A DNA stretch of 64,000 bases from Hyphomicrobiales bacterium (GCA_900473805.1 UCMS01000014.1:124001-188000), one strand, 5' to 3'. Counted from the stretch's first letter, positions 33,846 to 44,648 are shown. The notes: generated by a model from the letters alone, not told the origin. Program-made: numbers and translations.

Positions 33846-33989
33846 GAGAATCTCCGAAGCATGAAAACGGGTCGCCAGCGGGTTTGGATCCCTGGTCTCT
33901 GCGGGAAGTAAGGTGGCAGATACGTGCCGTTAAGGTAGGCAGGATGATCCGCATTGAAAGACCACACCAACGGATTTTCGGTCGATCGA

Positions 33990-34547
33990 TCAAAGAACCC
34001 TGAGTCGGGTGCTTGAACTCAGATGCGGCAGAAGGCGCTGCATGTCGCGCGGACTGATCGCGACACACCCCTCTGTCGGCGCGTAATCCGGATGCGCGAT
34101 ATGAAAGAAGATCGCCGAGCCGCAACCGCGTTTTCGCGTCCGGAGGTTCCAGTCCATCACGATACAGAGGTCATAGAGGCGATCCGTCCGCATCAGCTTT
34201 TCATGGCTTGCCCGAAAAGGAAACTTAACCGCTCTGTTGTAATTCGGGTCGCTCGGCGCGTCGCACCACAGCATGGTCTCCTTCACGCGGACCAGAGGCA
34301 AGCCGGTCGCAGCAAAGCGCATCCGGTCACCCCGAAGATAGGCAAAGCGCAAGGGCATCGTTGCGATCGGGGTTGCGCCGTCCCCTTCCCGCTTGCGGCT
34401 CGTTCTCCCACTGCGCCCCAGTGCGGCCGGAAACCGCAGGCTCCCCGCCTGCACAATGGCTCGCCTTCCATCACGCGGCGCGGCACGCACCACCAGATGA
34501 GACAGTTTCTTCGGGTGTTTCGTCGAAGCTTTGGACCGGCCACTCAC
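33990..34547 (-). CDS. L,D-transpeptidase (YkuD) domain protein without visible signal peptide
   Basis: A 185-residue YkuD-domain protein. The catalytic motif is H149 in FFHIAH and C161 in PTEGCVAIS, matching the H-x(n)-[ST]-x-G-C pattern. Such enzymes make 3-3 or 1-3 cross-links or attach proteins to peptidoglycan. The N-terminus is basic with no hydrophobic signal, which is odd for an enzyme acting in the periplasm. The same arrangement occurs in the alphaproteobacterial COG3786-type group, as far as I recall. Start choice may hide a signal, but no upstream in-frame alternative is apparent. Confidence 0.82.
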   Translation of the reverse strand: MSGRSKASTKHPKKLSHLVVRAAPRDGRRAIVQAGSLRFPAALGRSGRTSRKREGDGATPIATMPLRFAYLRGDRMRFAATGLPLVRVKETMLWCDAPSDPNYNRAVKFPFRASHEKLMRTDRLYDLCIVMDWNLRTRKRGCGSAIFFHIAHPDYAPTEGCVAISPRDMQRLLPHLSSSTRLRVL

Positions 34548-34670
34548 GAGATTTTGCCTTGTTCGTGAAGAATGTTGTATTCATAGCACTTCAATGCCTT
34601 TGGCCTAGGCTTACATGGCCCTCCATGGCGCAGCAAGCGCCCGCGATGGACCAGACTGGAAGGATGACGA

Positions 34671-35354
34671 ATGACGACGCGGACCATTCTGCTGGTGGAT
34701 GACGACGACGACCTGAGGCAGATTCTGGTCGAGCAGCTTTCACTTTACGACGAGTTCTCGCTGATCCAGGAAAGCAACGCCACGCGCGCCATGCAGACGG
34801 CCAAAACGGCACAAGTCGACCTGATGATCATGGACGTCGGGCTGCCGGACATGGACGGTCGCGAAGCCGTCAAACTGCTCCGCAAGGGCGGGTTCAAATC
34901 GCCGGTGATCATGCTGACCGGCCACGACACGGATTCCGATACGATTCTGGGTCTGGAAGCCGGCGCCAACGACTATGTGACCAAGCCCTTCCGGTTCGCC
35001 GTCCTGTTGGCACGCATTCGCGCGCAGTTGCGCCAGTACGAGCAGAGCGAGGATGCCACCTTTGGGGTCGGCCCCTATCTGTTCAAGCCGAGCCAGAAGT
35101 TGCTGACGACCGAGGATGGCAAGAAGATCCGCCTGACCGAAAAAGAGTCTGCCATCATCCGGTACCTCTATCGCGCCGGCCAGAAGGTCGTTACCCGCGA
35201 CGTCCTGCTGGAAGAGGTCTGGGGCTACAACTCCGGCGTGACGACCCATACACTCGAAACGCACGTCTACCGCCTTCGCCAGAAGATCGAGCGCGATCCG
35301 TCGAATGCCGAGATTTTGGTGACAGAGAACGGTGGGTACAAGATCGTTCCCTGA
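34671..35354 (+). CDS. OmpR/PhoB-family response regulator
   Basis: A 227-residue two-domain regulator. The receiver domain has the acidic cluster at residues 10-12, phospho-acceptor D55 in LMIMDVGLPDMDG, the switch threonine in MLTGHD and lysine in VTKPF. The C-terminal winged helix (about 130-227) ends with THTLETHVYRLRQKIERDP and NGGYKIVP. No histidine kinase gene is next to it. The following + strand gene encodes a cyclic-nucleotide-binding domain. The regulon is unknown. Confidence 0.92.
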   Translation: MTTRTILLVDDDDDLRQILVEQLSLYDEFSLIQESNATRAMQTAKTAQVDLMIMDVGLPDMDGREAVKLLRKGGFKSPVIMLTGHDTDSDTILGLEAGANDYVTKPFRFAVLLARIRAQLRQYEQSEDATFGVGPYLFKPSQKLLTTEDGKKIRLTEKESAIIRYLYRAGQKVVTRDVLLEEVWGYNSGVTTHTLETHVYRLRQKIERDPSNAEILVTENGGYKIVP

Positions 35355-35481
35355 GAAGGATTGCAAAGCACAATGTCGACAAACGGGGATGAGGCCGGCC
35401 AAAGGGTCGTGTCCGTTCCCGTTTTGCGTTACAAGTCACCCGCAAGCCGCAGACGCGCTTGGGTGACAACAGGGGACCTAG

Positions 35482-35940
35482 ATGGCTCTCAGCGATGATA
35501 TCGAGCTTCTTTCGGCCGTGCCGCTGTTTTCCGGTCTCGATACCGATCAGATCCGCCTGATCGCTTTCGGCGCAGAGCATCGCCAGGTCGCAACGGGACA
35601 GGCGCTCTTCCGGGAAAAGGCACCTGCCGAATGCGCCTATGTGGTGGTGCGTGGCAAGCTCGATCTCTTCGTCATCGCACGCGATGGCAAGCCGAAACTC
35701 GAGGCAAGTGTCGGCCCCGGCGTTATGCTGTCGGAACTGGCGCTCGTTACCATGGTGGAGCGCAAGTTTACCGCAGTCGCCTCAGAAGAAACCGACGTCA
35801 TCCGCGTGACAAGGTCACTCTTCCACCGGCTGCTGGAGGAATATCCCACGATGGCTCGGCATGTCGAAGCGCGGATCCGCAAATCCCTCGGGGACCTGAT
35901 GGATGGATCCGCCGCGCTGGCCCCCAAATTCGCTCAGTGA
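35482..35940 (+). CDS. Single-domain cyclic-nucleotide-binding protein
   Basis: A 152-residue protein consisting almost entirely of one cNMP-binding (CAP_ED-like) beta-barrel, with no DNA-binding helix-turn-helix. LLSAVPLFSGLDTDQIRLIA starts the domain. The phosphate-binding cassette reads SELALVTMVERKFTAVA, where the usual first glycine is replaced by serine while the arginine is kept. It ends overlapping the convergent xthA gene by 7 bases. It may act as a nucleotide-responsive partner for an unknown protein. Confidence 0.82.
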   Translation: MALSDDIELLSAVPLFSGLDTDQIRLIAFGAEHRQVATGQALFREKAPAECAYVVVRGKLDLFVIARDGKPKLEASVGPGVMLSELALVTMVERKFTAVASEETDVIRVTRSLFHRLLEEYPTMARHVEARIRKSLGDLMDGSAALAPKFAQ

Positions 35941-36752
35941 GCCAGCGACGCGGTATCGAAATAGGCCGTGACAGGCACGTGATCGGAAGGCTGATTCCAT
36001 CCCCGCGCTTCCTTCAGGATGTCGACGCGAGACAGAAGCGGCGCAAGATCCGATGAAGACCAGATATGGTCGAGGCGACGGCCGCGATCGGCGGCAGCCC
36101 AATCCTTTGCCCTGTAGCTCCACCAGGTATAGAGCTTGTCGCTGGCGGGCACGTGCTGGCGCATGAGATCCACCCATTTTCCCTGTCGCATCACCTCTAA
36201 CAGGCCGTCCGTCTCGACAGGTGTGTGGCTGACGATTTTCAGCATCTGCTTGTGCGACCAGACGTCATGTTCGAGCGGAGCGATGTTGAGGTCCCCGACG
36301 AGAATGGATGCCGTGTTGCTTTCAGCCTCGGCAGAAAGGGACTTCATTTCTTCGACAAAATCCAGCTTGTGGCCGAACTTCGGATTGATCTCGCGGTTCG
36401 GCTCGTCGCCACCGGCAGGGACGTAGAAGTTATGCAGCCGGATACGCCGGCCTGCCCATTCGAAGATCGCAGAAATGTGCCGGCTGTCGCCTACACCGCA
36501 GTAGTCCTGCCGATGATCTTCGGTGAGCGGCAGTTTCGAGCAGATCGCCACCCCGTGATAGCCCTTCTGCCCGTGGATCACGATATGGGAGTAACCCAGG
36601 GCTGCAATCTGCTCGACCGGGAACTGATCGTTCTGACACTTGATCTCCTGCAGACACAGAATATCCGGATTGGTCTGGCGGAGAAAATCCTCGACAATCG
36701 GCAGGCGCAGCCGCACGGAATTGATGTTCCAGGTCGTGATCGATAGGGTCAT
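35934..36752 (-). CDS. xthA: Exodeoxyribonuclease III
   Basis: A 272-residue member of the exonuclease/endonuclease/phosphatase family, ExoIII type. LSITTWNINSVRLR at the start, LCLQEIKCQNDQFP with the metal-binding Glu, LVGDLNIAPLEHD and the C-terminal SDHVPVTAYF are the catalytic motifs. It repairs abasic sites and blocked 3' ends. A terminator separates it from lolA upstream. Confidence 0.95.
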   Translation of the reverse strand: MTLSITTWNINSVRLRLPIVEDFLRQTNPDILCLQEIKCQNDQFPVEQIAALGYSHIVIHGQKGYHGVAICSKLPLTEDHRQDYCGVGDSRHISAIFEWAGRRIRLHNFYVPAGGDEPNREINPKFGHKLDFVEEMKSLSAEAESNTASILVGDLNIAPLEHDVWSHKQMLKIVSHTPVETDGLLEVMRQGKWVDLMRQHVPASDKLYTWWSYRAKDWAAADRGRRLDHIWSSSDLAPLLSRVDILKEARGWNQPSDHVPVTAYFDTASLAH

Positions 36753-36810
36753 GGGGCGCCTGTTTGCGACGGTTACCCTTGCCTCTTATGGCAAAAGCGC
36801 AGGCCTGAAC

Positions 36811-36847
36811 AGAAAAAGGCGGTGCAGGCTTCTCCCCGCACCGCCTT
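36811..36847 (-). terminator. Intrinsic terminator after lolA
   Basis: On the minus strand a 10-bp stem AAGGCGGTGC / GCACCGCCTT (36847-36838 with 36825-36816) with a 12-base loop runs into TTT and a TCTG tail. It lies 28 bases after the lolA stop and upstream of xthA. Confidence 0.82.
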
Positions 36848-36875
36848 CTCCACAACTCGAAACCTGAACCCGGTC

Positions 36876-37532
36876 TCAACCGCCGCGCTTTTGCCCATGC
36901 ACTTCGGCATAGGGAATCTCGAACACCGAGGGATCGAGCTGGACACCGTTCTGGACGTTGAAGATCATCACCGAGGTGTCCTTCTTCTGCACATCGGTGA
37001 TCGTCCACTGGCGAAGCTCGAAATTCTTCGGGTCGAACATCAGCGTGATCGTTGAATCGCCGAAGATCGTCCGGTCGCCGAGCACGATCGTCGTCAGGTC
37101 CGCCTCTTCCTTGACGTCCCGCACCAGCTTGTTTCCAAGATCGATCTTGTCGGCCAGAAGCAGGCTGAGCGGAGTCTTGGAAAGCGGATAGAGATCCCAG
37201 GTCTTCAGCTTGGTATTGCCGATGACAACGTTCTTCCCATCCGAAATCACGCGCATCGGCGAGGGCTTTTCGTAATTGAAGCGAAGCTTGCCCGGGCGTT
37301 CGATGAAGAACTTGCCACCCGTCTGCTCCCCGCGCGGGCCGAACTGAACGAATTCGCCCATCATGGTCTTCACGCTCGAAAAGTGGTCGGCGATCTGCTG
37401 CGCTGCATTGGTCGCCGCGAAACCGTGGAACGGCAAAGCCGCGCATGCCATGAATGCGGCGGTTCCCAGCACGAACTGGCGACGGTTCGCCAGCACCGGC
37501 ATCCCGGCATCGCCTTCGGTTTTGTCAATCAT
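36876..37532 (-). CDS. lolA: LolA-like outer-membrane lipoprotein carrier protein
   Basis: A 218-residue exported protein. The N-terminus has RRQFVLGTAAFMACAALP, a Tat-like or Sec signal. The mature part is LolA-like: ADHFSSVKTMMGEFVQFGPRG, then FFIERPGKLRFNYEKPSP, with WDLYPLSKTPLSLLL further on. LolA carries lipoproteins across the periplasm. ATG 37532 is preferred because AAGGAG lies just upstream; ATG 37547 would overlap that SD. It follows ftsK on the same strand after 129 bases. Confidence 0.9.
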   Translation of the reverse strand: MIDKTEGDAGMPVLANRRQFVLGTAAFMACAALPFHGFAATNAAQQIADHFSSVKTMMGEFVQFGPRGEQTGGKFFIERPGKLRFNYEKPSPMRVISDGKNVVIGNTKLKTWDLYPLSKTPLSLLLADKIDLGNKLVRDVKEEADLTTIVLGDRTIFGDSTITLMFDPKNFELRQWTITDVQKKDTSVMIFNVQNGVQLDPSVFEIPYAEVHGQKRGG

Positions 37533-37661
37533 GCGATACTCCTTCATATGCTCACGGTCTTGCCGAAAAAGGCGGCGGCTTCATGGCCATGTTCGCCTGT
37601 GCCGCTGCGGCAACTCGTCCAGACCGCTCGTTGTTCCATGCGGGAACGGTGCTGCGGAAGA

Positions 37662-40313
37662 TCACTCTTCCGTCGGAACCAGAATTTCACGCTTTCCGGC
37701 GTGGTTGGCGGGGCCGATGATCCCCTCTTTCTCCATGCGTTCGATCAGCGACGCGGCGCGGTTGTAGCCGATACCCAAGCGACGCTGGACATAGGAGGTC
37801 GATGCCTTGCCATCCCGAAGAACGATCGCCACGGCCTGATCATAGGGATCGTCGGAGTCGGCGAGATTGCCGGTGCCCGACGAACCACCACCATCCTCGT
37901 CGTCTTCGTCATCGATGGTGATCGCTTCAAGATACTGCGGCGAACCCTGGGTTTTGAGGTAGGCAACGATCTCCTCGACCTCATGGTCGGAAACAAAGGG
38001 ACCGTGAACGCGCTGGATCCGACCGCCGCCAGCCATGTAGAGCATGTCGCCCATGCCGAGCAGCTGCTCTGCCCCCTGTTCACCAAGAATGGTGCGACTG
38101 TCGATCTTCGAGGTGACCTGGAAGGAAATGCGTGTCGGGAAGTTCGCCTTGATCGTTCCGGTGATGACGTCCACTGACGGGCGTTGCGTTGCCATGATGA
38201 CGTGGATACCGGCGGCACGCGCCATCTGGGCAAGCCGCTGCACAGCACCTTCGATATCCTTGCCCGCGACCATCATCAGGTCGGCCATTTCGTCGATGAT
38301 CACGACGATATAGGGGATCGGCTGCAGGTCGAATTCTTCCGTCTCGTAGATCGCCTCGCCCGTCTGGCGATCGAACCCCGTCTGGACGGTACGGGTCAGC
38401 ACCTCGCCCTTCTCCTGCGCCTGCGCAACGCGCGCATTGAAGCCGTCGATGTTGCGAACACCGATCTTGGACATCTTCTTGTAGCGCTCTTCCATTTCGC
38501 GGACGGTCCACTTGAGTGCCACCACGGCCTTCTTTGGATCGGTCACCACGGGCGACAGGAGATGCGGGATGCCGTCATAAACCGAAAGCTCGAGCATCTT
38601 GGGGTCGATCATGATCAGGCGGCACTGTTCCGGCGTCATCTTGTAGAGAAGCGACAGGATCATCGTATTGATCGCGACCGACTTGCCCGATCCGGTGGTA
38701 CCCGCAACGAGCAGATGTGGCATCTTGGCCAGATCGGCGACAACAGGCTCGCCGCCAATGGTCTTGCCGAGCGCCATCGCGAGCTTCGCCTTGTTGCCGT
38801 CGAAGTCGCGCGAGGCGATGAGTTCGCGCAGATAGACGGTTTCGCGAGTCTGATTGGGCAGTTCGATGCCGATCGCATTGCGTCCCGGGACGACAGCGAC
38901 ACGGGCGGCGATCGCGCTCATCGACCGGGCGATGTCATCGGCAAGGCCGATAACCCGCGACGACTTGATGCCAGGTGCTGGCTCCAGTTCGTAAAGCGTC
39001 ACGACCGGACCCGGGCGCACATGAATGATCTCACCCTTCACGCCGAAGTCGTCGAGGACGCCTTCGAGCAAACGGGCATTATGCTCCAGCGCCTCTGCCG
39101 AAAGCGTCGCATCGCGCGTGACCGCGCGCGGCTCCGCCAGCAAATGCACCGACGGAAGCTGAAAACCATCCGGCTTGAGAAGAGACCCCTGCGCATCGCG
39201 GTCCAGACGCGCACCCGCCTTTGGTCGGGCGGCAGGAGCCGCAACACGCGGAGAGCTCGAAACACCCCGGGCAGGAGCCGCAGCACGTCCGCGTTCATCT
39301 GGCAGAATACCCGCCGGACGCGGCAGATCGTCGAGATCGAAATCCTCGTCTTCGTCATCGAACGATGCACTGGACATGGGCGGTGGCGAGACGATCGATC
39401 GACCAGACGGACGAGACGGCGCGCCGTCGAGCACCGGCTCGACCCGCTTGCCAAGTGCCGGTGCTTTGGCCCGCATCGGCTCGTTCAGCGTTCCAAATTC
39501 ATCATCGTTGAAATCATAGGGCTGATCGAATTCACGCGCATGGCGATCTGCCGATTTGATGCCGAAGAGCCGGCGCGTGCGGGCGCGGACCAGATACCAG
39601 TTGTGTGTAAAGGCGCCGAGATAGAGCGAAAGGAAACCCTGATCTTCCTCCTCTTCGTCCTCGTCCAGCGGGCTAGACTGAATCTTGGCCTTGGGGGACG
39701 GCTTCGTCAGCGCGATATCCTCGTCTGAGCTTTCCGGGGCCTTTCCGACGATACCGGCGGCAAACAGCAGAAGCCAGGCGGCGGGTAAGGCCAGAATGGC
39801 GCCGAGCACCATCGCAAAGGTCGAAGTGGGATAAGCGCCGATAAACAGCGCTGGGAAGCGCAGGATCAGGTCACCGAGAACGCCGCCGGTGCCGCTCGGC
39901 AAGGGCCAGGTCGTCGGCGGGGGAAAACAACCAACGGCAGCGGCCGCCACCAGCGCCCCGGCCAACCAGGCGGCAATCCGCGCAGGGATGCGATGCAGGC
40001 GCCGACCGCCAATAAGGGCGAATGACCAGGCCAGCACCGGCAGAAGCGCGAGCAGGCTGCCGAGCCCGAAGAACTGCATCATCAGATCGGCAAATACGGC
40101 GCCGGACAGCCCCAGCACATTGGTCGGCGGATTTTCGGTCGCATAGGAAAGGCTGGGGTCGGACACGTTCCAGGTCGCAAGCGCCGCGACCGCCATCACC
40201 AGAGCGAGGAAGAGAGCAAAACCGAGGAGGGCCGAGAGTTGCCGAAACAGGAACGCGGTGAACGCAAAACGGGTCGGATGATCGGGAAGCGCTGTCGATT
40301 GGCCTCTGCTCAT
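37662..40313 (-). CDS. ftsK: DNA translocase FtsK
   Basis: An 883-residue DNA translocase. Four or five membrane segments fill residues 20-190, then an acidic and proline-rich linker, then the alpha/beta motor with Walker [14 protein letters not shown] near residue 538 and Walker [15 protein letters not shown]. The C-terminal gamma winged helix ([20 protein letters not shown]) recognises KOPS sites. It clears DNA from the division septum and activates XerCD. Its length fits rhizobial FtsK. Confidence 0.97.
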   Translation of the reverse strand: MSRGQSTALPDHPTRFAFTAFLFRQLSALLGFALFLALVMAVAALATWNVSDPSLSYATENPPTNVLGLSGAVFADLMMQFFGLGSLLALLPVLAWSFALIGGRRLHRIPARIAAWLAGALVAAAAVGCFPPPTTWPLPSGTGGVLGDLILRFPALFIGAYPTSTFAMVLGAILALPAAWLLLFAAGIVGKAPESSDEDIALTKPSPKAKIQSSPLDEDEEEEDQGFLSLYLGAFTHNWYLVRARTRRLFGIKSADRHAREFDQPYDFNDDEFGTLNEPMRAKAPALGKRVEPVLDGAPSRPSGRSIVSPPPMSSASFDDEDEDFDLDDLPRPAGILPDERGRAAAPARGVSSSPRVAAPAARPKAGARLDRDAQGSLLKPDGFQLPSVHLLAEPRAVTRDATLSAEALEHNARLLEGVLDDFGVKGEIIHVRPGPVVTLYELEPAPGIKSSRVIGLADDIARSMSAIAARVAVVPGRNAIGIELPNQTRETVYLRELIASRDFDGNKAKLAMALGKTIGGEPVVADLAKMPHLLVAGTTGSGKSVAINTMILSLLYKMTPEQCRLIMIDPKMLELSVYDGIPHLLSPVVTDPKKAVVALKWTVREMEERYKKMSKIGVRNIDGFNARVAQAQEKGEVLTRTVQTGFDRQTGEAIYETEEFDLQPIPYIVVIIDEMADLMMVAGKDIEGAVQRLAQMARAAGIHVIMATQRPSVDVITGTIKANFPTRISFQVTSKIDSRTILGEQGAEQLLGMGDMLYMAGGGRIQRVHGPFVSDHEVEEIVAYLKTQGSPQYLEAITIDDEDDEDGGGSSGTGNLADSDDPYDQAVAIVLRDGKASTSYVQRRLGIGYNRAASLIERMEKEGIIGPANHAGKREILVPTEE

Positions 40314-40449
40314 GGGTCTCGCAATCCGTCCTGTTGGCGTGTGTGCCGGGATACTGCAGGCATGCGAGCATCCTATGGCCAGTCCTCACCCTAAGGCACC
40401 GACGGTTAATGTCGCATTAACCATGCGCGACATGGATGCGGAGTTGCTG

Positions 40450-40481
40450 AAAAACAAACGCCCGGGCACAAGGCCCGGGCG
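40450..40481 (-). terminator. Intrinsic terminator after glnK-amtB
   Basis: On the minus strand a perfect 9-bp stem (CGCCCGGGC at 40459-40467 pairs with GCCCGGGCG at 40473-40481) with a 5-base loop is followed by TTTGTTTTT, seen as AAAAACAAA on the + strand. It lies 28 bases after the amtB stop. Confidence 0.92.
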
Positions 40482-40509
40482 CAGCATGCGAGGATAGAGA
40501 AGATGACGA

Positions 40510-41871
40510 TCAGTTGTGGTACGCGGCTTCGCCGTGCGAGGCGAGGTCGAGACCTTCGCGCTCGGCTTCGACCGGAACACGCAGACCGATGACGACGTCG
40601 ACGATCTTGTAGATAACGATCGAGCCAATACCGCACCACAGCAAGGTGACGACAACGGCCTTGAGCTGGGTCATGAACTGGCCGGCCATGGTCACACCTT
40701 CGGCATAGCCGATGCCACCGAGCGAAGCGGAAGCGAAGATGCCGGTTGCAAGTGCGCCGAAGAGGCCGCCGATGCCGTGAACGCCGAAGACGTCAGCGGT
40801 ATCGTCATAACCGAACTTGTTCTTCACAACCGCCACGAAGAAGTAGCACAGCGGCGAAACGATCAGACCCATGACGATCGCACCCATCGGGCCGGCGATG
40901 CCAGCGGCCGGGGTGATTGCAACGAGACCTGCAATCATGCCGGAAGCCGCACCCAGCATGGAAGCCTTACCACGCGTGAAGGCTTCGACGAGAACCCAGG
41001 ACACGACGGCAGCGGCAGTAGCGATGAAGGTGTTGACCGTGGCCAGCATCGCGCCGCCCGAAGCTTCGAGGTTGGAGCCGGCATTGAAGCCAAACCAGCC
41101 GACCCAGAGCATCGCTGCACCAACAAGCGTCAGAGTCATGGAATGCGGAGCCATCATGTCCTTGCCGTAGCCGGTACGCTTGCCGACCATGATTGCGCCG
41201 ATCAGACCGGCAACACCGGCATTGATGTGAACGACGGTACCGCCGGCGAAGTCAAGCGCGCCCCAGCCGAAGATCAGACCATTGGCATCCCAGACCATAT
41301 GGGCGATGGGGAAGTAGACGAAGGTGACCCAGAGCAGGCAGAAGAGCACCGAAGCCGAGAACTTGATGCGTTCGGCGAAAGCACCGACGATGAGGGCCGG
41401 CGTGATCGCTGCGAAGGTCATCTGGAACAACATGAAGATGTATTCCGGAATGACGGCATCCGAGAAGGTTGCAGCCGTGCTGTCCGGCGTTACGCCAGCC
41501 AGGAACAGCTTGCCAAAGCCGCCGAAGAAGGCGTTCGTGGAGCCACCAAATGCGAATGAGTAACCGTAGATAACCCAGACAAGCATGATGGCGGAGCCGA
41601 TGACCGTGCACTGCATCAGCACCGACAGCATATTCTTGGCTCGAACGAGACCGCCATAAAACAGGGCTAGTCCGGGGATGAGCATGAAGAGGACGAGAAT
41701 GGTGCAAAGGAACATGAAGGCGGTATCGCCCTTGTTCGGCACCGGAGCGGCAGCGACGGCTTCAGCGGCTGCCGGGGCAGCTTCTTGCGCGAAGGCAATG
41801 GCCGGCGCCAGCAGGGCTGCCGACGCGGCGCCAAGGCGCACGAGATTGGAATTCAACTTGGCAAATGACAT
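40510..41871 (-). CDS. amtB: Ammonium transporter AmtB
   Basis: A 453-residue Amt channel with a cleavable-looking N-terminal segment (ending near AFAQEAAP) and about eleven membrane helices. The pore twin histidines are visible in DFAGGTVVHINAG and DVFGVHGIGGLFGAL. The C-terminal tail, which GlnK touches, includes GLRVPVEAEREGLD. ATG 41871 has GGGGAG upstream. It lies 27 bases downstream of glnK in the conserved two-gene operon. Confidence 0.96.
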   Translation of the reverse strand: MSFAKLNSNLVRLGAASAALLAPAIAFAQEAAPAAAEAVAAAPVPNKGDTAFMFLCTILVLFMLIPGLALFYGGLVRAKNMLSVLMQCTVIGSAIMLVWVIYGYSFAFGGSTNAFFGGFGKLFLAGVTPDSTAATFSDAVIPEYIFMLFQMTFAAITPALIVGAFAERIKFSASVLFCLLWVTFVYFPIAHMVWDANGLIFGWGALDFAGGTVVHINAGVAGLIGAIMVGKRTGYGKDMMAPHSMTLTLVGAAMLWVGWFGFNAGSNLEASGGAMLATVNTFIATAAAVVSWVLVEAFTRGKASMLGAASGMIAGLVAITPAAGIAGPMGAIVMGLIVSPLCYFFVAVVKNKFGYDDTADVFGVHGIGGLFGALATGIFASASLGGIGYAEGVTMAGQFMTQLKAVVVTLLWCGIGSIVIYKIVDVVIGLRVPVEAEREGLDLASHGEAAYHN

Positions 41872-41898
41872 CAGTAACAACTCCCCTAAAAGCCGTTC

Positions 41899-42465
<567 letters not shown>

Positions 42466-43350
42466 TTAGTCATTTGCCCGTTTGCGGATCAAGCCTTCCT
42501 GAGCAACGGATGCGACAAGGTGTCCGTCACGGCTGAAAATACTGCCGCGGGTCATACCGCGAGCACCGGCAGCACTCGGACTGTCCTGCGTATAGAGCAG
42601 CCAGTCGTCCAGGCTGCAGGGACGATGGAACCACATAGCATGGTCGAGACTGGCCACCTGAAGTTCCGGATCGAAAATCGACGTACCATGGGCATAAAGC
42701 GATGTGTCGAGAAGCGTCATGTCCGAGAGGTAGGCGAGGATCGCCGCCTGATAGTGCCGGTCTGCCGGGACGCTTCCGGAAGCGCGGACCCAGATATGTG
42801 CCTCCGGCTCAAGCTTTTCCTTCGACAGATAATGCACGAGCGATGTCGGCCTGATCTCGATCGGACGTTCGCGGCCCCAGTATTTCTTCACCGTCTCTGG
42901 CGCCTGAGCGAGGAACGCCGCTCGAAACTCCGCCTCTCCCATCAATTGCTCTGGCTGGGGGACATCGGGCATCGAGATCTGATGATCGAAGCCCGGTTCC
43001 TCCACTTGGAAGGAGGCCGACATCGAGAAAATCGCCTTGCCATGCTGGATTGCGACGACTCGTCGCGTCGTGAAGGAAGCGCCATCGCGGATGCGCTCGA
43101 CCTGGTAGACGATCGGAATGGAAGGATCGCCCGGGCGCATGAAATACGCGTGCAGGGAATGCACGATCCGATCGATATCCACGGTCCTTTGCGCGGCCAT
43201 CAGGGCTTGCGCGATCACCAACCCGCCGAAGACGCGCTGCCAGCCATTCTGCGGACTGCTGCCGCGAAACAGATTTTCTTCCAGCTTTTCCAGATCGAGG
43301 CGCTCGATCAGATCCCGCATCGGCTTAGTCTGTTCAGCTGGCTGCGACAT
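42466..43350 (-). CDS. tesB: Acyl-CoA thioesterase II
   Basis: A 294-residue TesB with two hotdog domains. LEENLFRGSSPQNGWQRVFG, then SLHAYFMRPGDPSIPIVYQV, and in the C-terminal half SLDHAMWFHRP are typical, with the catalytic Asp in the last segment. It hydrolyses medium- and long-chain acyl-CoAs. It is divergent from the flavin monooxygenase gene. Confidence 0.94.
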   Translation of the reverse strand: MSQPAEQTKPMRDLIERLDLEKLEENLFRGSSPQNGWQRVFGGLVIAQALMAAQRTVDIDRIVHSLHAYFMRPGDPSIPIVYQVERIRDGASFTTRRVVAIQHGKAIFSMSASFQVEEPGFDHQISMPDVPQPEQLMGEAEFRAAFLAQAPETVKKYWGRERPIEIRPTSLVHYLSKEKLEPEAHIWVRASGSVPADRHYQAAILAYLSDMTLLDTSLYAHGTSIFDPELQVASLDHAMWFHRPCSLDDWLLYTQDSPSAAGARGMTRGSIFSRDGHLVASVAQEGLIRKRAND

Positions 43351-43433
43351 AATGCATGGCTCCGCTTATAGGCACCCGTTCAAGCCTGATCTATATAGGG
43401 GGCTCAAGGTCCACAAGAGTAAAGGAATGCGCC

Positions 43434-44648
43434 ATGCTGGATGTGGTTGTCGTCGGCGGTGGCTATGTCGGTCTTTCCGTAGCTGTTTCGATCAAGCAGG
43501 CCGCGCCGCATCTCGCCGTGGAAGTGATCGAAGCCGCGCCGGAGGATGCCTGGAAGAAGGATCCCAGAGCCTCCGCCATTATAGCGGCGGCGACGAAGAT
43601 GCTCGACGTCTTCGGCCTATGGGATCGCATAGAGCCGGATGCGCAACCCATCAACAAAATGATCGTGACCGATTCGAAGACGTCCGATCCCGTCCGCCCT
43701 GTCTTCCTCACGTTCGACGGCGCCGTCGATGACGGGCGTCCGTTTGCCCACATGATTCCCAATACCAGCATGGTCGCAGCCCTGCGCGATGCCTGTGTAG
43801 ACCGAGGCATCACGATCCGTCACGGTTTGAGGGCGACCGACTTCAGAAACACCGGTCCATTCGCGGAACTCACCCTTTCCGATGGCAGCAAGATGGACGC
43901 CAGACTTGTCGTCGCATGCGACGGGGTACGCTCGAAGCTGCGCGACCTCGCCGGCATCAAGACGGTAACCTGGCAATACGGGCAGTCGGGCATTGTCACG
44001 ACCGTTGAACACGAGCGGCCGCATGAAGGTGTTGCGGAGGAGCACTTCCTGCCCGCCGGCCCCTTCGCCATCCTGCCGCTCAAGGGCAACCGCTCCTCTC
44101 TGGTCTGGACCGAACGCACGCAGGACGCAGATCGCCTGGTTGCATCGGATGACCTGCTCTTCGAAGCGGAGTTGGAACGACGCTTCGGCCACAAGCTCGG
44201 CACCATCCGCGCCACGCAGGACCGTCGCGCCTTCCCGCTCGGACTGACGCTGGCGCGCGCCTTCATCGCACCGCGCCTGGCGCTGGCCGGTGATGCCGCC
44301 CACGGCATTCATCCGATTTCCGGCCAGGGCCTCAACCTGGGCTTCAAGGATGTCGCCGCTTTGGCGGAGACGGTGGTCGAAGCCGATCGATTGGGGATGG
44401 ATATCGGCTCCGTCAACGTCTTGGAACGCTACCAGATCTGGCGACGGTTCGACACCTTCCGCATGGGGGTGACGACAGACGTTCTCAATCGCCTGTTTTC
44501 GAACGACATAACGCCAATCAGGGTGCTGCGGGATTTCGGGCTGGGCATTGTCGAAGGACTTCCGGCATTGAAGAACTATTTCATCCGGGAAGCAGCAGGA
44601 TCTGCCGCGCACAATCGTCCGCGCCTGCTTGGCGGCCAGCAGACCTGA
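43434..44648 (+). CDS. UbiH/UbiF-family FAD-dependent hydroxylase (ubiquinone biosynthesis)
   Basis: A 404-residue class A flavin monooxygenase. The FAD loop VVVGGGYVGLSVAV is at the N-terminus, and the second FAD motif ALAGDAAHGIHPISGQGLNLG near residue 285 is the UbiH/COQ6 signature. It probably hydroxylates the ubiquinone ring; alphaproteobacteria often have one or two broad-specificity enzymes of this type (such as UbiL or UbiM), so the position is not assigned. ATG 43434 has AAAGGA upstream. Confidence 0.9.
   Translation: MLDVVVVGGGYVGLSVAVSIKQAAPHLAVEVIEAAPEDAWKKDPRASAIIAAATKMLDVFGLWDRIEPDAQPINKMIVTDSKTSDPVRPVFLTFDGAVDDGRPFAHMIPNTSMVAALRDACVDRGITIRHGLRATDFRNTGPFAELTLSDGSKMDARLVVACDGVRSKLRDLAGIKTVTWQYGQSGIVTTVEHERPHEGVAEEHFLPAGPFAILPLKGNRSSLVWTERTQDADRLVASDDLLFEAELERRFGHKLGTIRATQDRRAFPLGLTLARAFIAPRLALAGDAAHGIHPISGQGLNLGFKDVAALAETVVEADRLGMDIGSVNVLERYQIWRRFDTFRMGVTTDVLNRLFSNDITPIRVLRDFGLGIVEGLPALKNYFIREAAGSAAHNRPRLLGGQQT

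Noticed and set aside
35360-35440. Terminator after the response regulator (AAACGGG ... CCCGTTT)
   Set aside because: The arms are 7 bp with a loop near 38 bases and no proper T tract, so it is too weak to call.
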